The notes beneath the pieces are model-generated. The model worked only from the letters and a program-made list of their open reading frames with translations. It did not search any database and was not told where the DNA came from. Below are positions 41,476-54,089 of a DNA stretch of 64,000 nucleotides, one piece after another. Position 1 is the stretch's first letter; every line of letters starts with the position of its first letter. Origin of the DNA: Paenibacillus woosongensis (GTDB taxonomy: Bacteria; Bacillota; Bacilli; Paenibacillales; Paenibacillaceae); NCBI RefSeq assembly GCF_009725165.1, contig NZ_WNZW01000003.1, positions 186,001 to 250,000 on the forward strand, in the 5' to 3' direction. Made by a program: the position numbers and the translations under genes.

Positions 41476-42693
41476 TCTGTATTCGATGGGGGTAACCCCG
41501 GTGAATTTCTTGAACATTTTCGAGAAGTAGCTTTGGTCGTGATAATTCAGCAATGCCGATATTTCCGAAATGGTCTGATCCGTAAGCAGCAATAAGGATT
41601 GGGCCTCTTCTATTTTGATCCGCTGAATATATTCCCGCAGGGAATAGCCGACCTCGCGCTTGAACAACGCGGATAAATAATTGGGATGAAGCGCCGCTTT
41701 CTGGGCTAAATCATTCAAGCTGATATGGTCGTACAGATGCTTGAAAATATAATCCAAGCAAGTATTGATCGGCTTGGAGTACTGGTTCCGTTTCGTTTGA
41801 TGCACGCGTTCCGCATAATCGGACAGCACTTCCTCAATGAAATGGTCGACCGCCTTAACATCGTTTAATTCTTCGACATTTTGAATGTACAGGTCACTGA
41901 TCGTCAGGGCGGTCTCATATTGCAGCCCGCCTTCCACGGCGGCCCGGGTTGCCAGGGTGATGACGGTGATCGCGAGATTTTTCCGGCTTCTGAGCTCGCT
42001 TGTTTTGGAGAGCAGTCCGACTTCGCCGTAATGGGGGAGCTGCCTCCAGTTGCGGATAACCTCATCTTTATTGCCTTGCTTAATCGCTTGCATCGATTTT
42101 TGCTCAAACAAGGCATCATGGTGCATGGCCGTATTCTGGCGGCGTTCGGAGATCGTGAGGACCGGATCCTCGATCTCTTTGGACAAGCTCGTTACCGAAC
42201 GGTTCTGCGTATAGACATCGGCAGGGTCAAGCAATTCTTGATACAGCATATAGTGTAGATGCATGGCGGCATACACGCAGTCCGTGATCGAAAGCACGGG
42301 GAGGGAGCGATAGTAGGCAGCCAGTTCCCCGTACAGGTTGTGATCGGTGCCTGTCTTCTGCACGAAAGCTTGTATTTCCGTATCGGTCAGTTTCATTTCT
42401 GCTGCCGGTCCAAGCAGGATGGTTCCATTAAATTCACCGTCCGTTTGAACAGGAACGGAGATAAAGGTTTCCGAATCATCCGTTCTATAAAGAATGGGCA
42501 TATGCCCGGCATGCGGTGCGCAAATCTGGGACAACCAGCTGTTTTTGGACGAGAAGTGCGGGTTCATTGCGAAATTAATGGGAAATTCGATTTCGATCTT
42601 TTTATGCTCATTTAAATAAAAGACCGGTATTTTAAAAGAGTGCCACATGAGCTTGCAAATATATGGCAAGGAATGATCGGATGGCAGGGTCAT
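41455..42693 (-). CDS. AraC family transcriptional regulator
   Basis: A 412-residue regulator. The C-terminal AraC DNA-binding domain (about 308-410) has both helix-turn-helices: 'HISLNDLAQKAALHPNYLSALFKREVGYSLREYI' and 'TISEISALLNYHDQSYFSKMFKKFTGVTPIEYR'. The first 290 residues form a sensory region without a clear named domain; it contains PAS-like stretches ('ETFISVPVQTDGEFNGTILLGP'). The ATG at 42693 has AAAGGAG upstream. It is divergent from the GH3 beta-glucosidase, which is its likely target. Confidence 0.9.
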   Translation of the reverse strand: MTLPSDHSLPYICKLMWHSFKIPVFYLNEHKKIEIEFPINFAMNPHFSSKNSWLSQICAPHAGHMPILYRTDDSETFISVPVQTDGEFNGTILLGPAAEMKLTDTEIQAFVQKTGTDHNLYGELAAYYRSLPVLSITDCVYAAMHLHYMLYQELLDPADVYTQNRSVTSLSKEIEDPVLTISERRQNTAMHHDALFEQKSMQAIKQGNKDEVIRNWRQLPHYGEVGLLSKTSELRSRKNLAITVITLATRAAVEGGLQYETALTISDLYIQNVEELNDVKAVDHFIEEVLSDYAERVHQTKRNQYSKPINTCLDYIFKHLYDHISLNDLAQKAALHPNYLSALFKREVGYSLREYIQRIKIEEAQSLLLLTDQTISEISALLNYHDQSYFSKMFKKFTGVTPIEYRNKRSVL

Positions 42694-42844
42694 GACAAAT
42701 CTCCTTTAGGTTCATAATTTGAACATAACATACTTCAGCGAATCGCACGATCTTTCCAGGAAAATAACCTTAAAAAAATACCAAAAAGCTTAAATCAACG
42801 CCATAAATAATCAAATTCTCTTCTTATAATGAATATAACATTAT

Positions 42845-42858
42845 TGAAAGCGATTACT
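42845..42858 (+). promoter_or_regulatory. cre site before the beta-glucosidase gene
   Basis: TGAAAGCGATTACT matches the CcpA consensus at 13 of 14 positions (last base differs). A consensus -10 box, TATAAT, lies upstream at 42825-42830, so CcpA bound here would block transcription just after initiation. Confidence 0.7.
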
Positions 42859-42882
42859 TTATGCTTGGAACTGGAGGAGCTT

Positions 42883-45177
42883 ATGAAAAGAGACATGAAA
42901 TCATTAATTGCCCAAATGACGTTGGAGGAGAAAGCAGGGTTATGTTCAGGGCTGGATTTTTGGCATTTGAAAGGAATCGAGCGTCTGGGCATTCCATCTA
43001 TTATGGTGACGGACGGACCACACGGTCTGCGCAAGCAGGCGGCGGACGCCGATCATTTAGGGCTCAACGAAAGCGTGCCGGCCACCTGTTTCCCGTCGGC
43101 TGTCGGCTTGGCCAGTACATGGAACAGGGAGCTGATCAGGCAGGTTGGTGAAGCGCTAGGCCAGGAGTGCCAGGCCGAGAATGTAGCGGTGCTGCTCGGG
43201 CCGGGAGCCAATATCAAGCGTTCGCCGCTGTGCGGCAGAAATTTCGAATATTTCTCCGAAGATCCTTACCTCTCCTCACAAATGGCCGCAAGCCATATTC
43301 GCGGCGTGCAGAGCCAAGGCGTAGGCACATCGTTAAAGCATTTCGCCGCCAACAACCAGGAGCATCGCCGGATGTCGACCGATGCCGTCGTCGACGAAAG
43401 GACGCTGCGTGAAATCTATCTGGCCAGCTTCGAGCATGCGGTTCGGGATGCCCAGCCGTGGACGGTGATGTGCGCCTATAACAGAGTAAATGGTGAATTC
43501 GCCTCTGAGCACGAAGAGCTGCTTACCAGTGTTTTAAGGGACGAATGGGGCTTTGAAGGCTTTGTCGTTTCTGACTGGGGCGCGGTCAATGAGCGCGTAA
43601 AAGCGCTTGAAGCGGGATTGGAGCTGGAAATGCCTTCGAGCAGTGGTCTTGGGGAGCAAAAAATTATCGCGGCCGTCCAAAACGGAACGCTTGCAGAAGC
43701 GAAGCTGGATCAGGCTGTGGAAAGACTGCTGAACATTATTTTTAAGGCGGTCGATGAGAAGCGGGAGAATGCCGTTTATGATCAGGAGGTGCATCACCAG
43801 CTGGCCAAAGAAGTAGCCATGGAGAGCATGGTGCTGTTAAAAAATGAGGACCGGCTGCTGCCGCTTGCGAAGCAAGGGAAAATCGCTGTGATCGGTACAT
43901 TGGCGGCAAAGCCTAGATACCAGGGCGGAGGCAGCTCGCATATATTGCCGACGAAGCTGGATAATGTGTTCGAGGAGATCGTTCAGGCGGCGGGCGGTGC
44001 GGAGGTGTTCTTTGCCGAGGGCTACCCACTGGAGCATGATGAAATCGACGCTGAGTCGATGGCCAAGGCGAAAGAAACAGCACAGAATGCAGATGTTGCT
44101 GTCTTGTTTATCGGCTTGCCTGACCGATATGAATCGGAAGGCTATGACCGTGAGCATCTGAGCATCCCGCAAAATCAAATTGCTTTGATCGAAGCGGTGG
44201 CTTCCGTTCAGCCGAACCTTGTCGCGGTGCTCAGCAACGGGGCGCCGATCGAAATGCCTTGGCTGCCTAAGGTAAAAGCGGTGCTGGAAGGTTATTTAGG
44301 CGGGCAGGCTCTCGGCGGTGCTATTGCTTCGCTGCTGTTCGGCGATGCAAATCCTTCCGGCAAGCTTGCCGAGACGTTTCCGATGAAGCTCAGTGATAAT
44401 CCGTCGTATTTGAATTTTCCGGGTGACGGGGACAAGGTGGAGTATAAAGAAGGAATTTTCGTCGGCTACCGTTATTACGATACCAAGGAAGTCGAGCCGC
44501 TGTTTCCGTTTGGCCATGGATTGAGTTATACCGAATTCAGTTACCGGGATATGTCCATAAGCTCGAAGGAAATTGCGGATTCAGACACTGTGGAAATCAG
44601 CGTATTCGTCAAAAACACAGGAAGAACTGCCGGTAAAGAGATTGTCCAGCTCTATGTGAGAGATGTTCAGAGCAGTGTAACGAGACCGGAGAAGGAACTG
44701 AAAGGTTTTGAGAAGATCAGCCTGAAGCCAGGAGAGGAGAAGAGGGTTATTTTTACTCTCAATAAACGCTCCTTCGCTTATTATAATGTCGAGTTACAGG
44801 ATTGGCATGTGGAAACAGGCGAATTCGAAATATTAATCGGAAAATCCTCTCGTGAAATCGTGCTGCGCGACACGCTGATCGTCCGTTCGGGGACAGCCGT
44901 TAAAATGAAGGTGAACCGGAATACGCTGGTCGGAGATTTGCTTGCTGATCCGCATCTCTATTCGACAGCGAAGAAGCTGCTCGATAAAGTAAACGAGACC
45001 CATCCATTTGCGCAGATGGGCGATGAGGGGAATATGGCCGAAATGCTGGCGGCGATGATGAAATATATGCCGCTGCGCGCGTTAGTTAACTTTGGCGGAG
45101 GTACGTTTACGGAAGAGATGATGGATGAAATGATCGGAACGCTGAATGCAGAAAGTTCCCCTTCTTCCCGGGCGTAA
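42883..45177 (+). CDS. GH3 beta-glucosidase
   Basis: A 764-residue cytoplasmic glycoside hydrolase family 3 enzyme. The first barrel holds the catalytic nucleophile D231 in '[10 protein letters not shown]', with '[12 protein letters not shown]' before it. A second alpha/beta domain (about 320-560) and a fibronectin type III-like C-terminal domain (about 580-660, '[11 protein letters not shown]') follow, and about 100 extra residues end the protein. No signal peptide, so it acts on imported oligosaccharides such as cello-oligosaccharides. ATG 42883 follows GGAGGAG. Divergent from an AraC regulator and behind a cre site. Confidence 0.93.
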   Translation: MKRDMKSLIAQMTLEEKAGLCSGLDFWHLKGIERLGIPSIMVTDGPHGLRKQAADADHLGLNESVPATCFPSAVGLASTWNRELIRQVGEALGQECQAENVAVLLGPGANIKRSPLCGRNFEYFSEDPYLSSQMAASHIRGVQSQGVGTSLKHFAANNQEHRRMSTDAVVDERTLREIYLASFEHAVRDAQPWTVMCAYNRVNGEFASEHEELLTSVLRDEWGFEGFVVSDWGAVNERVKALEAGLELEMPSSSGLGEQKIIAAVQNGTLAEAKLDQAVERLLNIIFKAVDEKRENAVYDQEVHHQLAKEVAMESMVLLKNEDRLLPLAKQGKIAVIGTLAAKPRYQGGGSSHILPTKLDNVFEEIVQAAGGAEVFFAEGYPLEHDEIDAESMAKAKETAQNADVAVLFIGLPDRYESEGYDREHLSIPQNQIALIEAVASVQPNLVAVLSNGAPIEMPWLPKVKAVLEGYLGGQALGGAIASLLFGDANPSGKLAETFPMKLSDNPSYLNFPGDGDKVEYKEGIFVGYRYYDTKEVEPLFPFGHGLSYTEFSYRDMSISSKEIADSDTVEISVFVKNTGRTAGKEIVQLYVRDVQSSVTRPEKELKGFEKISLKPGEEKRVIFTLNKRSFAYYNVELQDWHVETGEFEILIGKSSREIVLRDTLIVRSGTAVKMKVNRNTLVGDLLADPHLYSTAKKLLDKVNETHPFAQMGDEGNMAEMLAAMMKYMPLRALVNFGGGTFTEEMMDEMIGTLNAESSPSSRA

Positions 45178-45180
45178 CAA

Positions 45181-45226
45181 GACAATCCCCGCTGCTTGCA
45201 GGACTGCTCCGCTGCGGGGATTGTTA
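45181..45226. terminator. bidirectional terminator between bgl and mscL
   Basis: ACAATCCCCGC (45182-45192) pairs with GCGGGGATTGT (45214-45224). The stem is strong and lies between convergent genes. The T-run is poor on the + strand. Confidence 0.7.
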
Positions 45227-45250
45227 TGTAGAATAGCTGCACTCGCTCTC

Positions 45251-45631
45251 CTAAAGCTGCTTGTTCTTCAGCAAATCGCGGATTTCAGTGAGCAGCAGTT
45301 CTTCTTTGCTGGGTTCTGCGGGTTTGTCCGGTTTGGGGTCATCCTTCCGCTTGAATTTGCTGAGCAACTTGGTGAATAGAAAAATCGAGAAAGCGATGAT
45401 CAGGAAATCAATGACGGTTTGCATAAACGATCCGATTTTAATCGTTGCTTCATTAACCTGGATCACGATGTTCGAGAAATCGCGCCCGCCTAACAAGATA
45501 CCCAAAAGCGGCATAATTAGATCCTCGACGACGGAGCTGACGATTTTTCCGAATGCCCCGCCGATGATGACGGCAATAGCCAAATCTAGCACATTGCCTT
45601 TAAATGCAAATGTTTTAAACTCTTTCCACAT
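45251..45631 (-). CDS. mscL: large-conductance mechanosensitive channel MscL
   Basis: A 126-residue channel that opens under membrane tension to release solutes after osmotic downshock. The amphipathic N-terminus '[41 protein letters not shown]' includes the pore-lining first helix; the second helix is '[18 protein letters not shown]'; a charged cytoplasmic helix ends the protein. Length is normal. The ATG at 45631 follows AGGAGGGA. Single gene. Confidence 0.97.
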   Translation of the reverse strand: MWKEFKTFAFKGNVLDLAIAVIIGGAFGKIVSSVVEDLIMPLLGILLGGRDFSNIVIQVNEATIKIGSFMQTVIDFLIIAFSIFLFTKLLSKFKRKDDPKPDKPAEPSKEELLLTEIRDLLKNKQL

Positions 45632-45765
45632 AAATGTCCCTCCTGACGGTGTTCAAACATAATATTAGATTAAATGAGCCTAAGTTGCTTGGCAACAAGA
45701 AAAAACTAAATAGAGGCTGCTATAAAAATAGTAACTATGGTGATAGCCAATATCCAGGAAGATGG

Positions 45766-45796
45766 TATAATGCTTAATTAGCGGCTTCTAATTAAG
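45766..45796 (+). promoter_or_regulatory. -10 box and 9-bp inverted repeat before the DMT gene
   Basis: TATAAT (45766-45771) is followed at once by CTTAATTAG-CGGCTT-CTAATTAAG (45773-45796), a perfect 9-bp inverted repeat lying over the expected transcription start. This is a classic repressor position. Confidence 0.6.
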
Positions 45797-45828
45797 AAGT
45801 TCAACCGGATGAAGGAGTTTACAAAAAT

Positions 45829-46713
45829 ATGTGGCTGTTATTCGCTTCTCTCGCTGCAATCAGTTTTGGTCTGCGTGGTATTTTGTACCATTGGTCATCA
45901 AAGCAAGGAATGGATCGTAATTTGATGTTATTCGGCGTATTTTTTACTGGAGCCCTCGCTAGTTTAATAGGCAGCTTCCTGTTTGGGCAGAACTGGACGC
46001 TGAGCGCGCTTACGGGTGTATTTATGGGGGCGTTTTCATTCGTAGCAAATGCCTGCATGTTCCAAGGCTTCGCAGTTGGCAAACCTTCGATCATTGCGAT
46101 TCTGACCGGACTTCCCCCTGTCGTTGTCGTTACGCTTGCCTACTTGTTGTGGGGGGAGACGCTTTCCCTGGGGCAGATGCTTGCGTTCTTTCTCATTGTT
46201 GCCGGGATTCTAACCGTCAGATATTCGAATGACCTGCGAATCGGGAATTTGCAGGGCGCACAATGGGGTTTGCTGGCCATGGTATTTTTCGGCTTAAATG
46301 ATATGGCGGGCAAGATGTCGACACGTTTAGAAGCAGCGCTATTTCCCACATTGTTTTACATGTTCTCCGTCGGTTCGGCCTGTTTTGCTGCTTGGTGGCT
46401 GATCGATAAAAATCGCAAACGGAAATTAGCGGTTTCCGCTACATATGGATCCTCTGCGCAGCTGGGCAAGTGGAATGAAAAACAAACTTTCTTTAGCGGC
46501 ATGGCGATCGGATTCACGAACTTTTTCGGAATGATTCTCATCATAACCGCCTTTAAATATGGTATTACAGGGCTCGTGTCGGCCGTTGTCGCCATGAATG
46601 TGCTATTAATTCTTCTTTATACTCGCGTCTTCGTCAAAGAGAAATTTAGAAAGCTTGAAGTAATTGGCATGTCCATATGCATTGTCGGCATGATTGCCTT
46701 GCGAGTTTTTTAA
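45829..46713 (+). CDS. DMT (EamA) family transporter
   Basis: A 294-residue membrane protein with ten predicted helices in two EamA repeats: the first from 'MWLLFASLAAISFGLRGILYHWSSKQG', the second from 'GAQWGLLAMVFFGLNDMAGKMSTR'. Members export amino acids, metabolites or drugs; the substrate is not evident. ATG 45829 follows AAGGAG. A palindrome over its transcription start suggests a dedicated repressor not encoded next to it. Confidence 0.88.
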   Translation: MWLLFASLAAISFGLRGILYHWSSKQGMDRNLMLFGVFFTGALASLIGSFLFGQNWTLSALTGVFMGAFSFVANACMFQGFAVGKPSIIAILTGLPPVVVVTLAYLLWGETLSLGQMLAFFLIVAGILTVRYSNDLRIGNLQGAQWGLLAMVFFGLNDMAGKMSTRLEAALFPTLFYMFSVGSACFAAWWLIDKNRKRKLAVSATYGSSAQLGKWNEKQTFFSGMAIGFTNFFGMILIITAFKYGITGLVSAVVAMNVLLILLYTRVFVKEKFRKLEVIGMSICIVGMIALRVF

Positions 46714-46727
46714 CGGCAATTTGAAGC

Positions 46728-46768
46728 AAGAGTGGTATGTCTTTATGACATATCGCTCTTTTTTTTGC
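46728..46768 (+). terminator. terminator after the DMT gene
   Basis: AAGAGTGGTATGTC pairs with GACATATCGCTCTT around TTTAT, followed by eight T residues. Strong. Confidence 0.9.
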
Positions 46769-46908
46769 ATTAACGCTAACAATAAATAACAATTTATATG
46801 TAAATTATAGTAATTAATAGATTGATATGTTATATTATGGCTAGGAATTGTTGTAATTAAATGGAAACTTTCTAACAACAATCCTAATTTAACGAAGGAA
46901 GGTGGTGC
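46769..46908 (+). other. AT-rich promoter region of the cellulase genes
   Basis: This stretch has -10-like TATATT/TATTAT near 46831-46837 but no clear -35 box. A weak cre-like element, with the right half CGCTAACA perfect and the left half poor, is at about 46768-46781. I see no other structure. Confidence 0.35.
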
Positions 46909-46950
46909 ATGAGGCAGCCTGTCGGGAATTTTGTGGATATTATCGTATAG
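46909..46950 (+). CDS. possible 13-codon leader peptide before the cellulases
   Basis: ATG 46909 is preceded by GAAGGAAGGTGG and opens a 13-residue frame (MRQPVGNFVDIIV) ending in TAG at 46948-46950. The cellulase ribosome site AAAGGAGG starts at the next base. The tight fit, with a good ribosome site of its own, suggests translational coupling or attenuation. It could equally be chance; there is no run of a single regulatory amino acid. Confidence 0.35.
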   Translation: MRQPVGNFVDIIV

Positions 46951-49701
<2,751 letters not shown>

Positions 49702-49724
49702 AACCAAGAATAGAGAGGATGTAT

Positions 49725-52718
49725 ATGATGAAATGGTCAGCTTTTAAGAAGCCGGTATCGCTCTTAATGAGTGCGGCACTTTCGCTTACGATCGTATCGG
49801 GTGTGTTTACCGTCCATTCCAGCCAGGCATTCGCGGCATCGTCCACCGAGGAAACCCGGTTCCTGCAAATGTATCAGCAACTTAAAAATCCGGCCAACGG
49901 ATACTTTTCACCCGAAGGAATTCCTTATCACTCCATTGAGACCCTGATGAGCGAGGCGCCGGACTATGGGCATATGACGACGTCGGAGGCGTATAGTTAC
50001 TGGTTGTGGCTCGAGGTGCTCTATGGCCATTACACCGGGGATTGGAGCAAGCTTGAGGCCGCGTGGGACAATATGGAGAAGTATATTATCCCGGTAAATG
50101 AGGGAGACGGCAAGGAAGAACAGCCAACGATGAGCTACTACAACCCCAATAGCCCGGCAACTTATGCCGCAGAATATTCGCAGCCGGATCAATATCCGAG
50201 CCAGCTTAGCGGTCAATATGCGGCAGGAAGAGACCCGCTGGATGCAGAGCTAAAAGCGACGTACGGAAATAACCAGACGTACTTGATGCACTGGCTGCTG
50301 GATGTGGATAATTGGTACGGATTCGGCAATTTGCTCAATCCAAGCCACACGGCAACTTATGTAAACACGTTCCAGCGGGGTGAGCAGGAGTCGGTATGGG
50401 AGGCCATACCACATCCATCGCAAGACAATAAAACGTTTGGTAAAGCAGGGGAAGGCTTCATGACTCTGTTTACGAAGGAGAGCAACGCCCCGGCCGAGCA
50501 ATGGCGTTATACGAATGCGACCGATGCGGATGCGCGGGCCATTCAAGCCATGTACTGGGCTAAGGAACTGGGTTATAACAACTCCGTATATTTGAATAAG
50601 GCCAAAAAGATGGGCGACTACTTGCGCTACGGAATGTACGATAAATACTTCCAGAAGATTGGAAGCGCTTCAAATGGAACGCCGACAGCCGGTACCGGCA
50701 AGGATGCCAGCCATTATCTCATGGCTTGGTATACAGCCTGGGGCGGCGGTCTGGGACAAACAGGCAACTGGGCTTGGCGGATCGGATCGAGCCATGCTCA
50801 TCAAGGTTATCAGAACGTCGTAGCGGCTTACGCGCTTTCCAATCCAAGCGGCGGCCTGGTGCCGAATTCCCCAACGGCAGGACAAGATTGGACGACATCG
50901 CTGAAACGCCAACTGGAGTTCTACACTTGGCTGCAATCTGCAGAAGGGGCGATTGCGGGCGGAGCGACTAACAGCTGGGACGGCTCCTACAAAGCTTATC
51001 CTGCCGGCAAGAGCACTTTCTACGGCTTGGCTTATGATGATGCGCCTGTGTATCATGACCCGCCATCCAATAATTGGTTTGGCATGCAGGCATGGCCGGT
51101 AGAACGGATCGCTGAGCTTTATTATATTCTGGCATCGAATGGAGATACCTCCTCGGAGAACTTCCAAATGGCCAAGCAGGTCGTACAGAAATGGATCGAC
51201 TGGTCCATGGACTACGTCTTTGCTGACCAACGTCCGGTAACCGATTCTGAAGGCTATTATCTGGATAGCCAGGGCAATCGTGTGCTCGGCGGAGATAACC
51301 CGGCAATTGCCACGGTTTCTGCGCCTGGGGAATTCTGGGTTCCAAGCAACCTGGAATGGTCCGGCCAGCCGGCGACTTGGAACGGCTTCAGCAGTCATAA
51401 CGGCAACCCTAACTTGCGTGTAGTAACAAAGAACCCGGGGCAGGATGCGGGAGTGCTCGGCAGCTATGTCAAAGCGCTGACCTTCTTTGCGGCCGGAACG
51501 AAAGCGGAAACCGGCAGCTACACTGCGCTGGGCAGCCAGGCTGAACAGTTGGCCAAGGCGCTGCTGGATGCTGCGTGGGGATACAATGACGGCATCGGCA
51601 TCACGACAGTCGAGCCGCGCGAGGACTACTACCGCTTCTTCACAAAGGAAATTTATTTCCCTAATGGCTGGACAGGCTTGTTCGGACAAGGCAATACGCT
51701 CCCGGGATCATCTACGGTACCATCTGATCCAGCCAAGGGAGGCAATGGCGTATATGCCAGTTATACGGATGTAAGACCAGCCATTAAAAATGACCTTCAA
51801 TGGCAATATTTAGAGAACAAATACAACACTTCCTGGGACCCGCAAACGAAGAAATGGACGAACGGGGCCCCTGAATTCACTTATCACCGCTTCTGGTCTC
51901 AAGTTGATATGGCCACGGCGTACGCCGAGTACGATCGTCTGATCAATAGCAATCAAGGCGGACCGGTAGAGCCAGTAGCACCAAAAGCTCCATCTAAGCC
52001 GAACGCGGTGGCTGGCGACGCAGTGGTCAATCTGTCCTGGAACGGCGTTAGCGGCGCTACCAGCTATACGGTGAAGCGGGCAACGACGAGCGGCGGTCCA
52101 TACACGACGTTAGGCACTACGGCGCAAGCTGCCTATACCGATTCAAACGTTGTCAACGGCACGACGTATTACTATGTAGTCAGCGCATCCAACAACGTTG
52201 GGGAGAGCCCGGACTCGCCGGAGGCAAGCGCCAAGCCTGCCTCCACTCCAATTCCGGTACAGGGGAATCTGAAGCTTGAATACCGTACGAATGACACCAA
52301 TCCAGGAGACAATCAATTCCGGCCGCAGTTCCGCATCGTAAATACTGGTGACACTGCCGTATCGCTAAGCAATGTGAAGATTCGCTATTATTTCACCGTC
52401 GACGGTGATAAACAGCAGCAATTCCATTGCGATTACGCTGCCATCGGCAGCAGCAATGTAAGCGGAAACTTCGTCAAGCTGCCATCTGCCAAGCCGGGGG
52501 CTGATTATTACTTGGAAATTTCGTTCGGTGCTGGTGCGGGCAGCTTGGCACCGGGTGCGAATTCCGGCGAAATCCAGGTGCGGGTTAACAAGACAGATTG
52601 GTCCAACTATAATGAATCGGATGACTATTCATATGATGCGACTAAGACCAATTTTGCCAGCTGGGAAAAGGCAACTTTGCATTTGAACGGAGATCTGGTA
52701 TGGGGACTTGAGCCTTAA
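49725..52718 (+). CDS. GH48 reducing-end cellobiohydrolase with FN3 and CBM3
   Basis: A 997-residue secreted exocellulase. A signal peptide (about 1-37, ending 'SQAFA') leads to the GH48 catalytic domain (about 40-735; 'TRFLQMYQQLKNPANGYFSPEGIPYHSIETL', 'EAPDYGHMTTSEA', 'FTYHRFWSQVDMATAYAEY'). An FN3 domain (about 755-840) and a CBM3 (about 850-997) follow. The FN3-CBM3 tail is very close to that of the GH9 enzyme encoded upstream. ATG 49725 follows AGAGAGG. GH48 enzymes release cellobiose from chain ends and are the usual partner of GH9 enzymes in free cellulase systems. Confidence 0.96.
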   Translation: MMKWSAFKKPVSLLMSAALSLTIVSGVFTVHSSQAFAASSTEETRFLQMYQQLKNPANGYFSPEGIPYHSIETLMSEAPDYGHMTTSEAYSYWLWLEVLYGHYTGDWSKLEAAWDNMEKYIIPVNEGDGKEEQPTMSYYNPNSPATYAAEYSQPDQYPSQLSGQYAAGRDPLDAELKATYGNNQTYLMHWLLDVDNWYGFGNLLNPSHTATYVNTFQRGEQESVWEAIPHPSQDNKTFGKAGEGFMTLFTKESNAPAEQWRYTNATDADARAIQAMYWAKELGYNNSVYLNKAKKMGDYLRYGMYDKYFQKIGSASNGTPTAGTGKDASHYLMAWYTAWGGGLGQTGNWAWRIGSSHAHQGYQNVVAAYALSNPSGGLVPNSPTAGQDWTTSLKRQLEFYTWLQSAEGAIAGGATNSWDGSYKAYPAGKSTFYGLAYDDAPVYHDPPSNNWFGMQAWPVERIAELYYILASNGDTSSENFQMAKQVVQKWIDWSMDYVFADQRPVTDSEGYYLDSQGNRVLGGDNPAIATVSAPGEFWVPSNLEWSGQPATWNGFSSHNGNPNLRVVTKNPGQDAGVLGSYVKALTFFAAGTKAETGSYTALGSQAEQLAKALLDAAWGYNDGIGITTVEPREDYYRFFTKEIYFPNGWTGLFGQGNTLPGSSTVPSDPAKGGNGVYASYTDVRPAIKNDLQWQYLENKYNTSWDPQTKKWTNGAPEFTYHRFWSQVDMATAYAEYDRLINSNQGGPVEPVAPKAPSKPNAVAGDAVVNLSWNGVSGATSYTVKRATTSGGPYTTLGTTAQAAYTDSNVVNGTTYYYVVSASNNVGESPDSPEASAKPASTPIPVQGNLKLEYRTNDTNPGDNQFRPQFRIVNTGDTAVSLSNVKIRYYFTVDGDKQQQFHCDYAAIGSSNVSGNFVKLPSAKPGADYYLEISFGAGAGSLAPGANSGEIQVRVNKTDWSNYNESDDYSYDATKTNFASWEKATLHLNGDLVWGLEP

Positions 52719-52736
52719 CCGCATAGAGCATAACAG

Positions 52737-52785
52737 AGCGCCCAACTTGCCGCCATGGCAAGTTGGGCGCTTTCCTGCTGTTTTT
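52737..52785 (+). terminator. strong terminator after the cellulase pair
   Basis: AGCGCCCAACTTGCC (52737-52751) and GGCAAGTTGGGCGCT (52757-52771) form a perfect 15-bp stem with a five-base loop, followed by a T-rich stretch. Confidence 0.92.
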
Positions 52786-52862
52786 AATTTTAACAGTTGG
52801 TCACTTCAAGGTATGAATTGTGATAAAATCCAATTGTAGAAACAGGAGGCTGATGTCCCGTT

Positions 52863-53672
52863 ATGATGTTTATCCGCAAGCTGTTCGTGTTTGCTTGGCT
52901 CCAAGCGCTATCCTGCATATTTCCGCTGATAATCTTCGGAGCTCTCGCTCTGACGAAAGCGATCCAGCTGCCCGTTCTTCCGCGATATGACTGGATTTTG
53001 CTGATTTGCTTGCTCGCACAGATCGGGATGATGGTCAGTAAGCTGGAAACGCTGGATGAGCTGAAGGTCATTTGCATGTTCCACATCATTGGCCTTGCAC
53101 TCGAAATATTCAAAGTTCATATGGGCTCGTGGTCTTACCCGGAACCTGCATGGAGCAAGGTGTTCGGCGTCCCGCTATACAGCGGATTCATGTACGCCAG
53201 CGTCGCCAGCTACATATGCCAGGCCTGGAGACGGCTTCAGCTGCAAATTACAGGCTGGCCAAAATCGGTTTACGCCGTTGCCGTCAGCACGGCAATCTAT
53301 CTTAATTTTTTCACGCATCATTTTATCGGCGACTATCGTTGGATACTCATGCTGCTTCTAGTTGCCGTATTTTTTCGCTGCACGGTATATTTTACGCTGG
53401 AAGAGCGCACCTTTCGAATGCCGCTGCTGCTGTCATTTCTGCTGATCGGTTTCTTTATCTGGATTGCCGAGAATGTGACCACCTTCCTGGGAGCCTGGAA
53501 ATATCCGAATCAGGAAGAGGCATGGCAGCTCGTTCATATCGGAAAAATCAGCTCATGGCTGCTGCTCGTTGTGATCAGCATCATCATCGTTGCGCAGCTG
53601 AAGCATGTTAAAAAGGGAAGGATCGACGCCCCGCAAGGCGTGTCCTCCGAAAAATGGGAGAGTCGGACATGA
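52863..53672 (+). CDS. DUF817 family membrane protein
   Basis: A 269-residue protein with about eight membrane helices, matching the DUF817 family (B. subtilis YoaT-like). The most telling segment is 'GVPLYSGFMYASVASYICQAWRRLQL'; 'NFFTHHFIGDYRW' and 'ENVTTFLGAWKYPNQ' are also present. Function unknown. AGGAGG lies upstream but about 13 bases from ATG 52863, which is long; the next ATG is adjacent. The gene ends in an ATGA overlap with the next. Confidence 0.85.
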   Translation: MMFIRKLFVFAWLQALSCIFPLIIFGALALTKAIQLPVLPRYDWILLICLLAQIGMMVSKLETLDELKVICMFHIIGLALEIFKVHMGSWSYPEPAWSKVFGVPLYSGFMYASVASYICQAWRRLQLQITGWPKSVYAVAVSTAIYLNFFTHHFIGDYRWILMLLLVAVFFRCTVYFTLEERTFRMPLLLSFLLIGFFIWIAENVTTFLGAWKYPNQEEAWQLVHIGKISSWLLLVVISIIIVAQLKHVKKGRIDAPQGVSSEKWESRT

Positions 53673-54067
53673 ATAACTCGAAGGGGATTTTCTATTATAT
53701 TGCATGGATGATCGGCGCCTGTCTGCTTGTTTACTATAGCGGCAGCTTCTTCGCCATGATGGATCAACAACGGACGATACTTTACAAAACCGACAATACG
53801 CTGCTGGCCAACATGATTTACGCCTTTGCATTTGGCCTGTATTTAAGTCTGCTTAATGGGTGGCCGGCCCGGCGAAAAATGATTAAACCGCTGTTTTTTG
53901 GTGTATTTTTGCCATGCTTTTTGATTTTGATTTATCCAATTGCCTCTTCATATATTAAAATTATCGCGATGGCCGAATATTTTCATTTGGTTCGGGAACG
54001 CGAATTTTTCTTCTTTGGTCTTATGAGCGGATTAACGCTGATGAAAAGCTTCTTTACGACCCGTTAA
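53669..54067 (+). CDS. hypothetical membrane protein (132 aa)
   Basis: A 132-residue protein with four hydrophobic helices (about 8-25, 42-62, 72-95, 110-128). I do not recognise the family. ATG 53669 sits in an ATGA overlap with the DUF817 gene and has GGGAG eight bases upstream, so the two are translationally coupled and may function together. Confidence 0.75.
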   Translation: MNNSKGIFYYIAWMIGACLLVYYSGSFFAMMDQQRTILYKTDNTLLANMIYAFAFGLYLSLLNGWPARRKMIKPLFFGVFLPCFLILIYPIASSYIKIIAMAEYFHLVREREFFFFGLMSGLTLMKSFFTTR

Positions 54068-54089
54068 TTTAAAGGAGGCTGTGGAAGTT

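Noticed and set aside
50670..51689. Long - strand frame (about 339 codons) inside the GH48 gene
   Set aside because: It is fully antisense to a well-supported cellulase gene and has no recognisable motifs.
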